From positions 3,100,001-3,164,000 of the forward strand of contig NZ_CP073318.1 of assembly GCF_018263855.1 (NCBI RefSeq): a stretch of DNA of 64,000 nt. Direction: 5' to 3'. The stretch comes from Kutzneria sp. CA-103260 (GTDB lineage Bacteria > Actinomycetota > Actinomycetes > Mycobacteriales > Pseudonocardiaceae). Both the position numbers and the translations under genes were made by a program. Positions within the stretch are counted from its first letter, which is position 1, and every line of letters starts with the position of its first letter. Shown one piece after another: positions 58,888-64,000 of this stretch. The notes under the pieces are model-generated. The model saw nothing but the letters and a program-made list of their open reading frames with translations. It had not been told where the DNA came from and searched no databases.

Positions 58888-59359
58888 CGGAGACGATGCG
58901 AGCGATGAAGGCGGCCTTCGAGGCGGCGTAGGTGGCGCGGTCGTGGCGGAAGCGGTCGGCGAGGTAGTACTTGAGCTCGGCGTAGGCCCGGACGGTGTCG
59001 GGGTGGGTACGAAGGTAGTCGCGGTACGCGAGGCTGGAGAGCAGGGTGGGGTGGTCGAAGGCCCACACGGAGAGGCGGTGGGCCGGAAGCCCAGATGGGG
59101 TGGCGAAGGCGTCCCAACCGGCGCCGCCGAGGTGGCGGTAACCGAGGGGATCGAGGCGGCGGATCACGGCGGGAAGGTGGTCGACGGAGTCGACGACCAC
59201 GGTCACGTCGAGAACGGGCTTGGCGGCCAGGCCGGGCACGGCGGTGCTGCCGACGTGCTCGATCCGGCTGGCCACACCCGACAGCGGCCCGGAGAGGCGT
59301 GATCGGAGCTCGGCGAAGGCGGCGGCCCACGCCGGGTCGTAGGGCACGATCTCGATCAT
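58850..59359 (-). CDS. GrpB/UPF0157 nucleotidyltransferase-fold protein
   Basis: A 169-aa GrpB-family protein. EHVGSTAVPGLAAKPVLDVTVVV (about 36-58) is the family hallmark with the GS and metal-binding Asp residues, and LADRFRHDRATYAASKAAFI closes the domain. The fold is related to nucleotidyltransferases; the substrate is not known, and some members are fused to dephospho-CoA kinase. The ATG at 59359 overlaps the MFS stop (ATGA). Confidence 0.85.
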   Translation of the reverse strand: MIEIVPYDPAWAAAFAELRSRLSGPLSGVASRIEHVGSTAVPGLAAKPVLDVTVVVDSVDHLPAVIRRLDPLGYRHLGGAGWDAFATPSGLPAHRLSVWAFDHPTLLSSLAYRDYLRTHPDTVRAYAELKYYLADRFRHDRATYAASKAAFIARIVSVTGNSRTPAAAT

Positions 59360-60621
59360 CGGGCCGTCCGCAGCCGGGACACGAGCACGGCGCCGGCGAC
59401 CATCACCAGGCCGATGGTGACCAGACCCCACTGGCTGGAGCCGAACAGGTCGGTCATCCACCCCACCCAGTACGGCCCGAGGAAGCCGGAGATGTTGCCG
59501 ATGGAGTTGACCACGCCGATGCCGGCGGCGACGGCGGCTCCGGACAGGAAGGCGGACGGCAGGGTCCAGAAGCACGGGAACGCCGCCATGACGCCGATGG
59601 CGCAGGCGCACAGGCCGAGGTAGCCGAGCCACGGGGCGGAGGTCAGGAAGGCGGACACGGCCAGCAGCGCGCCACCGGCGGCCATCGGGGCCAGGGTGTA
59701 GAGCACGGGTCGCCCGTTCCGGTCGCACCGGCGGCCCCACCACACCATGGCGACCGCGCCGATGGCGTACGGCACGGCGGTCAGCAGGGTGACGGCCAGG
59801 TTCCCGAAGCCCAGCGAGGTCTTGAGGATGGTGGGCATCCAGAAGCCCAGCCCGTACAGGCCGAAGGTGATGGCGAAGTACACCAGCCCCAGCGCGATCA
59901 CCCGGGGATGCAGCACGGCCCGCCGCACGGGCATCTCCGGCATGGCCGACTGCTCGGCGGCCAGTGTGGCGGTGATCGACGAGCGTTCCTCGGCGGACAG
60001 CCAGCGGGCGTCGGCGGGCCGGTTCGGCAGCAGCCACAGCAGCGCCAGCCCGAGCAGGATCGACGGCAGGCCCTCCAGCAGGAACAGCCAGCGCCAGCCG
60101 GCCAGTCCCCCGACCCCGTCCAGGCCGAGCAGCAGGCCGCCGAGCGGGGCGCCGATCGCCGTGGACAGCGGGACGGCGGTCATGAACAGGCCGACGACGG
60201 TGGCCCGCCGCGCGGCCGGGAACCAGTAGCCCAGGTAGAGGATCATGCCGGGGAAGAAGCCGGCCTCGGCCACGCCCAGCAGGAAGCGCAGCACGTAGAA
60301 GCTGACCTCGCCCTGGATGGCGGCGCAGGCGGCGGCCACGATGCCCCAGACGATCATGATCCGGGCCATCCACACCCGCGCCCCGACCCGGTGCATGATC
60401 AGGTTGCTCGGCGCGTCCAGCAGCACGTAGCCGACGAAGAGCAGCCCGGCGCCCAGCCCGTACGCCGTCGGCGACAGGCCGAGCTGCTTGTTCATGGTCA
60501 GCGCGGCCACGGACAGGTTGGTCCGGTCGAGGTAGGCGAAGAAGTAGCAGACGGCCATCAGCGGGACCAGTCGCCAGGTGGCCCTGGCCAGTGCCCGCTC
60601 GCCCACGACGCCGGAGATCAT
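59356..60621 (-). CDS. MFS permease of the anion:cation symporter type
   Basis: A 421-aa MFS protein of the ACS family (phthalate, tartrate and hexuronate transporters). YFFAYLDRTNLSVAALTMNKQLGLSPTAYGLGAGLLFVGYVL, here quoted only by its ends YFFAYLDRTN and AYGLGAGLLFVGY, and FLLGVAEAGFFPGMILYLGYWFP are the family signatures; 12 helices are predicted. Probably takes up a carboxylic acid by proton symport. It is upstream of GrpB on the same strand and divergent from the YggT gene. Confidence 0.85.
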   Translation of the reverse strand: MISGVVGERALARATWRLVPLMAVCYFFAYLDRTNLSVAALTMNKQLGLSPTAYGLGAGLLFVGYVLLDAPSNLIMHRVGARVWMARIMIVWGIVAAACAAIQGEVSFYVLRFLLGVAEAGFFPGMILYLGYWFPAARRATVVGLFMTAVPLSTAIGAPLGGLLLGLDGVGGLAGWRWLFLLEGLPSILLGLALLWLLPNRPADARWLSAEERSSITATLAAEQSAMPEMPVRRAVLHPRVIALGLVYFAITFGLYGLGFWMPTILKTSLGFGNLAVTLLTAVPYAIGAVAMVWWGRRCDRNGRPVLYTLAPMAAGGALLAVSAFLTSAPWLGYLGLCACAIGVMAAFPCFWTLPSAFLSGAAVAAGIGVVNSIGNISGFLGPYWVGWMTDLFGSSQWGLVTIGLVMVAGAVLVSRLRTAR

Positions 60622-60702
60622 TCGCTGAGCTTATCGACAGCAACGTCCCGGACACTTCGACCCGGTGCGGCGCGTTGTAGGGGAAACGACCAAGGAGACG
60701 AG

Positions 60703-60978
60703 ATGGGCCTGATCGGAACGCTGCTCGGGTTCGTGGTGACCCTGTTCATCCTGGTGATGATCATCCGCATGATCCTCGACTGGGTGTCGCTGGCCGGCCG
60801 CGGCCCGTACTGGACGACCCGGGCCCGGCAGCTCGCCCACGCCAGCACCGAGCCGGTGATCGCCCCGGTGCGCCGGGTGCTGCCACCGGTCCGGGCCGGC
60901 GGCATCGGCATCGACCTGGCCTTCACGGTGGTGTTCGTGGCCGCCCTGATCGTGCGGGGAATCCTGTTCAGCCTGTGA
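60703..60978 (+). CDS. YggT-family membrane protein
   Basis: A 91-aa protein with two membrane helices separated by a conserved loop: LGFVVTLFILVMIIRMILDWV, then TRARQLAHASTEPVIAPVRRVLPP and GIDLAFTVVFVAALIVRGIL. The loop with TEPxIxPxRRxxPP is the YggT signature. Family members help osmotolerance or cell-division-site functions in other bacteria. AAGGAGACGAG precedes the ATG. Its last 11 bp overlap the convergent TetR gene. Confidence 0.87.
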   Translation: MGLIGTLLGFVVTLFILVMIIRMILDWVSLAGRGPYWTTRARQLAHASTEPVIAPVRRVLPPVRAGGIGIDLAFTVVFVAALIVRGILFSL

Positions 60979-61522
60979 CGGCGACCAGGGACAGCGCGTC
61001 CCGGACGCGGTCGGCGCAGTCCGCGCCGGGGGTGGTGAGCCAGTCCTCGACGGCGACCCGGAGGGCGGCGAAGCTGGCGGCGACGAGAAGCCGGGTGCGG
61101 AGCACCTGACGGGGGTCGGCGTCGGGGGGCAGGAGCTTGGCGACGAGCTGGTGCTCCTGCTCGACGGTGCGCTGCAGGAAGGTGGCGTGCAGGGCGGGGG
61201 TGCGGGCCAGCAGCTCCTGGACCCGGCGGAACCGCTCGTGGTCGCCCTCGATGGCGCCGATGACGGCCTCGGCCAGGGTCGGGGCCTGGTCGACGGCGGC
61301 CAGCAGTCGGGCGAACTCCTCGTCGTGCACGGCGAGCAGCACGGCTTCCTTGGCGGCGAAGTAGCGGAAGAAGGTGCGCGGGGACACGTCGGCGGCGGCC
61401 GCGATCTCCTCGACGGTGGCGGCCTCGAAGCCCTTGGACTCGAACAGCGCCAGCGCGGCGTCGACCAGGGCCAGTCTGGTCTCCTGCTTCTTGCGCTCGC
61501 GCAGCCCGCACAGCTTCGTCAT
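60968..61522 (-). CDS. TetR-family regulator
   Basis: A 184-aa TetR protein. HTH at about 10-55 with ETRLALVDAALALFESKGFEAATVEEIAAAADVSPRTFFRYFAAKE pattern; the recognition helix SPRTFFRYF is characteristic. The C-terminal domain resembles MftR-like/TetR_C_17 regulators. It is divergent from an SDR gene with a palindromic operator between the start codons, which points to autoregulation and control of the SDR. Start ATG at 61522. Confidence 0.88.
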   Translation of the reverse strand: MTKLCGLRERKKQETRLALVDAALALFESKGFEAATVEEIAAAADVSPRTFFRYFAAKEAVLLAVHDEEFARLLAAVDQAPTLAEAVIGAIEGDHERFRRVQELLARTPALHATFLQRTVEQEHQLVAKLLPPDADPRQVLRTRLLVAASFAALRVAVEDWLTTPGADCADRVRDALSLVAVTG

Positions 61523-61558
61523 CGGACGAGCCTATCGGACGAAGTGTCATTTGACGCC

Positions 61559-61579
61559 AAGTGGCAGAGTGTGCCACTT
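61559..61579. promoter_or_regulatory. Operator between TetR and SDR genes
   Basis: AAGTGGCA-N5-TGCCACTT (61559-61566 and 61572-61579) is a perfect 8-bp dyad in the 64-bp gap between two divergent starts. It ends only 7 bases before the SDR ATG, so the bound repressor would block initiation on that side directly. Confidence 0.75.
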
Positions 61580-61586
61580 TCGTGTC

Positions 61587-62486
61587 ATGACCTCTTGGCG
61601 TCCGGCCGACCTGCCCGACCTCACCGGCAAGACCGCGCTCGTCACCGGCGCGAACAGCGGCATCGGCCTGCACGCGGTGCTGGGCCTGGCCGAACACGGC
61701 GCGCATGTGCTGCTCGCGGCCCGCAACCCGGAGCGCGGCGAGAAGGCGATCGCGGCCGTGCGCAAGCAGCTGCCCGACGCCAAGGTGGAACTGGTCCAAC
61801 TGGACCTGGCCGACCTGACCAACGTGCGCGAGACGGCCAAGGCGGTGCTGGCCGAGCACGAGCACCTGGACCTGCTGATCAACAACGCCGGCGAGAAGAT
61901 GGTGTCCGAGCGCCGCACCACCCGCGACGGCTTCGAGGCCCAGTTCGGCACCAACCACCTCGGCCACTTCGCGCTGACCGGCCTGCTGCTGCCGGCGCTG
62001 CGCCCGGGCGCCCGGGTCGTCAACATCACCAGCCTGGCCCACAAGTTCGCCCCGTTCGACTTCGCCGACCCGCAGCACGAGCGCCGCTACTCGGCGGGCA
62101 AGTCCTACGGCAACTCCAAGCTGGCCAACATGATCTTCACGCTGGAGCTGGACCGCCGGCTGGCCGGCACCGGGATCACCAGCATGGCGGCGCACCCGGG
62201 CTTCGCCCTCGAACCGGGCGACAGCATCGGCAACCCGGTGCTGGACGTGCTGACCAAGCCGCTCATCCAGGACATGGCCGGCGGCGCGATGCCCACGCTG
62301 TACGCCGCGACCGTGCCCGACCTGCCCGGCGGCTCGCTGATCGGACCGGGGAAGCCCTTGCGCACCAAGGGATTCCCCCGACCCGAGAAGCCCTCCCGCA
62401 AGGCCACCGACCCGCGGGTGGGCCGCCGCCTGTGGGAGCTGTCCGAGGAACTGACCGACGTCCGCTACCTCAGCTCGACTTCCTGA
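61587..62486 (+). CDS. Short-chain dehydrogenase (retinol-dehydrogenase-like)
   Basis: A 299-aa classical SDR. TGANSGIG (about 20-27) is the cofactor loop, AARNPERGE favours NADP(H), NNAG is at about 93-96, the catalytic Ser is in VVNITSLAH and the Tyr/Lys pair in YGNSKLAN. The long N-terminus and the DxxFGTNHLGHFALT block are typical of retinol-dehydrogenase/oxidoreductase-type SDRs in actinomycetes. Regulated by the divergent TetR. The 3' end overlaps the MprF-like gene by 17 bp tail-to-tail. Confidence 0.87.
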   Translation: MTSWRPADLPDLTGKTALVTGANSGIGLHAVLGLAEHGAHVLLAARNPERGEKAIAAVRKQLPDAKVELVQLDLADLTNVRETAKAVLAEHEHLDLLINNAGEKMVSERRTTRDGFEAQFGTNHLGHFALTGLLLPALRPGARVVNITSLAHKFAPFDFADPQHERRYSAGKSYGNSKLANMIFTLELDRRLAGTGITSMAAHPGFALEPGDSIGNPVLDVLTKPLIQDMAGGAMPTLYAATVPDLPGGSLIGPGKPLRTKGFPRPEKPSRKATDPRVGRRLWELSEELTDVRYLSSTS

Positions 62487-64000
62487 ACAGCTTGGTCACC
62501 AGTCGCAGCCCCTGCCGGGCCGTGAGGTCCGGCAGGTAGGCGCGGCCGATGGCGTTGCCGATCGCCGGCAGCGCCCCCGAGTCCGGGTAGGCCATGAACA
62601 GCGGCCGGTACTCGGGCTGGAACTTGGCCTTGAACGACAGCAGCGACCGGAACCCGTACACCGGCTCCAGCGCCTTGCCGGTCACGTCCAGGATCCGTTG
62701 CAGCGACGAGACTTCCTCGCCCCGGTCGAGCCGGGCCAGCGGAGCCCCGGACAGGCTGAGGAACCGGGCGCCCTCCTCCTTGAGCGTCAGCGCGGCCGAA
62801 GCGATCATGAACTCGGTGACGCCCCGGAAGCCGGCGCCGCGGCGGCGCATGAAGTCCAGCGTCCAGCCGACCGGCTTGTCGTCCTCGTACACCGGCAGCC
62901 AGCTCGTGACGCCGTGCACGGTGCGGTCCCGGTCCACCGCGACCAGGCAGCGCACCGACCGGTCGTTCAGCTCGTCCAGCCCGCCGAGGGTGAAGCCCAT
63001 CTCGGGCATTCCCTTGTCCGCCACCCATTCCTCGGAGATGGCCCGCACCTGGTCGGTGATCGCCAGCGGCGCGTCCGGATAGGACAGCCACTCGGCGGTG
63101 ATGCCCTCCTTGCCGGCCTTGTTCAACGCCGTCCGCACGTCCTGCCACTTCTTGCCGGTGAACTCCAGGTCGGCCAGCGGCACCACGGTGTCCTCGGCCA
63201 CCTGGAGGGTCTGCCAGCCCAGCGCCACGGCCGCGTCCCGCACGTCGGCGGTGACGCTGTACAGGCACGGCGTCCAGCCGTTGTCGGCGCAGAACTGCTG
63301 GAAGCCGACCACCACCTCGCGGTGCAGGCCCGGGTCGCCGATCGGGCCGCCGGTGGTCAGCGCGACCGTGGCCGACACCCGGTAGGCCAGCGCGGCCTGC
63401 CGCAGCGGCGTGAACCAGTACTGGTTGCCCGGCCAGGTCGTCATGTATGCCAGCGAGGAGTTGGCGTTGCGCTCCATCAGCTTGCGGGCCACCACGGTGG
63501 CGTCCGCGTCCTGCACCGGCTTGGCCCGCCAGAAGCTGATCAGCAGCCCGATCAGCAGCACCACCCAGAACACCGCGCCGGTGTACTCCCACACCACGAT
63601 GGCCAGGCCGCCGGTGGGCAGGAAGTCGTTCTCGGCCAGCAGGATGTAGCCGGGCGGCAGGTACCGGGCCGGCAGGTCGGCCAGCAGCCCGGCCAGGTCC
63701 GGCACCGGCTTGAAGTGGGCCCGGTCCAGGTAGCCGACGCCGACGTAGACCGCCGAGGTGGCCAGGAAGGTGCCGAGCAGGCCGGCCGCGAGCCGGCCGT
63801 AGGTGCGCTTCGGCGCGGTCACCGTGAACACGCCCCGGGTGACCAGCAGCAGCCCGCACACCACGAACGGCAGCAGCAGCGGCGGGATGTTGGTGATCAG
63901 GTCGGTCAGGTCGGACTCGGTGAAGAACACGAAGCCGCCGATGAACACCACGCAGCTCAGGCCGAGCATCACGTTGAACACCAGCGCCAGCCACCACGCG
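62470..64000 (-). CDS. MprF-like phosphatidylglycerol lysyltransferase (DUF2156), 5' end outside window
   Basis: The frame stays open to the right edge of the window, so the gene is cut; about 510 codons are present. The N-terminal part visible is membrane-embedded (CVVFIGGFVFFT, PFVVCGLLLVTRGVF, GLLGTFLATSAVYVGVG, WVVLLIGLLISF). From about 190 residues in, the DUF2156 acyltransferase domain of MprF follows (ANSSLAYMTTWPGNQYWF, FTGKKWQDVRTALNKA, FMRRRGAGFRGVTEFMIASAAL). Such enzymes move an aminoacyl group from tRNA to phosphatidylglycerol and lower the surface charge. Lys specificity is inferred only from family. Confidence 0.85.
   Translation of the reverse strand, partial: AWWLALVFNVMLGLSCVVFIGGFVFFTESDLTDLITNIPPLLLPFVVCGLLLVTRGVFTVTAPKRTYGRLAAGLLGTFLATSAVYVGVGYLDRAHFKPVPDLAGLLADLPARYLPPGYILLAENDFLPTGGLAIVVWEYTGAVFWVVLLIGLLISFWRAKPVQDADATVVARKLMERNANSSLAYMTTWPGNQYWFTPLRQAALAYRVSATVALTTGGPIGDPGLHREVVVGFQQFCADNGWTPCLYSVTADVRDAAVALGWQTLQVAEDTVVPLADLEFTGKKWQDVRTALNKAGKEGITAEWLSYPDAPLAITDQVRAISEEWVADKGMPEMGFTLGGLDELNDRSVRCLVAVDRDRTVHGVTSWLPVYEDDKPVGWTLDFMRRRGAGFRGVTEFMIASAALTLKEEGARFLSLSGAPLARLDRGEEVSSLQRILDVTGKALEPVYGFRSLLSFKAKFQPEYRPLFMAYPDSGALPAIGNAIGRAYLPDLTARQGLRLVTKLFRKSS

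Noticed and set aside
59095..60702. Gln/Arg/Gly/His-rich plus-strand frame preceding the YggT gene
   Set aside because: Antisense to the ACS-type MFS and GrpB genes; only the last 276 bp with its own AAGGAG site is coding.
1..64000. tRNA/rRNA genes, CRISPR arrays, IS elements or att sites
   Set aside because: No cloverleaf-like sequence, regularly spaced repeat, transposase or integrase was seen; only short dyads and one pair of 40-bp repeats.

Overview
The window is about 71% GC, with dense genes, many GTG/TTG starts and stop/start overlaps of the GTGA, ATGA and TGATG type. It carries an RbpA fragment, Ppm1 and Lnt as separate genes, StrR-type and TetR/ArsR/Lrp regulators, and an MprF-type protein. 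All this points to a filamentous actinomycete, most likely of the Pseudonocardiaceae (inference). I see no tRNA, rRNA, CRISPR array, insertion sequence, or NRPS/PKS megasynthase.

Layout. (1) 1-5.3 kb: housekeeping flank with the rbpA 3' end, ppm1, lnt, a polytopic membrane protein and a GT1 glycosyltransferase. (2) 5.3-12.6 kb: lysine-fermentation-type genes (kdd, an amidohydrolase, kamD, kamE, kal and a GNAT gene on the minus strand; kamA divergent). No gene for the 3-keto-5-aminohexanoate cleavage enzyme is visible. (3) 12.7-42.6 kb: a large specialised-metabolism locus in four transcription blocks. Block a (minus, 12.7-16.6 kb) has a free-standing condensation-fold protein and an ABC-2 exporter. 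Block b is a StrR/ParB-like regulator (17.5-18.5 kb), then on the minus strand an MFS exporter and a second condensation-fold protein. Block c (plus, 21.6-33.8 kb) has a carrier protein, an acyl-CoA-dehydrogenase-fold enzyme, a class II aminoacyl-tRNA-synthetase-like amino acid:carrier-protein ligase, a nucleotidyltransferase, a radical SAM enzyme, a Ddl-like ATP-grasp ligase, a class IV aminotransferase, a methyltransferase, a two-subunit transketolase and a 745-aa protein made of two NDP-kinase-like modules. Block d (minus, 33.8-42.6 kb) has a GMC oxidoreductase, MFS exporter, TreT-like glycosyltransferase, ROK kinase, two dehydrogenases, a sugar-phosphate isomerase-like protein and a 2-epi-5-epi-valiolone-synthase-type cyclase. 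(4) 43-64 kb: accessory and core genes, including an MpaB-like/EF-hand fusion, a TetR operon with a readable promoter and operators, a frameshifted metallo-beta-lactamase gene, a secreted GH16 glucanase, Lrp plus Xaa-Pro peptidase, an MFS remnant with its ArsR regulator, a 5'-3' exonuclease, two related Pro-rich membrane proteins, a lipoprotein, GrpB, an MFS permease, YggT, a TetR/SDR pair and a truncated MprF-like gene.

How the main locus may work (inference). The split transketolase could supply sedoheptulose 7-phosphate, the substrate of the EEVS-type cyclase. The dehydrogenases, isomerase-like protein, ROK kinase and TreT-like glycosyltransferase would tailor the C7 cyclitol and glycosylate it. 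The tRNA-independent amino acid activation set would make an amino acid unit on a small carrier protein, which one of the two condensation-fold proteins or the ATP-grasp ligase could join to it. Promoters of blocks a and d share a TGCAA...TGTACAT core with identical spacing, and a StrR-type dyad follows the regulator gene, which supports treating the blocks as one cluster. I cannot match this gene combination to a product I know; the tandem NDPK-like protein and the aaRS-like/carrier-protein/flavoprotein trio are the most unusual parts.
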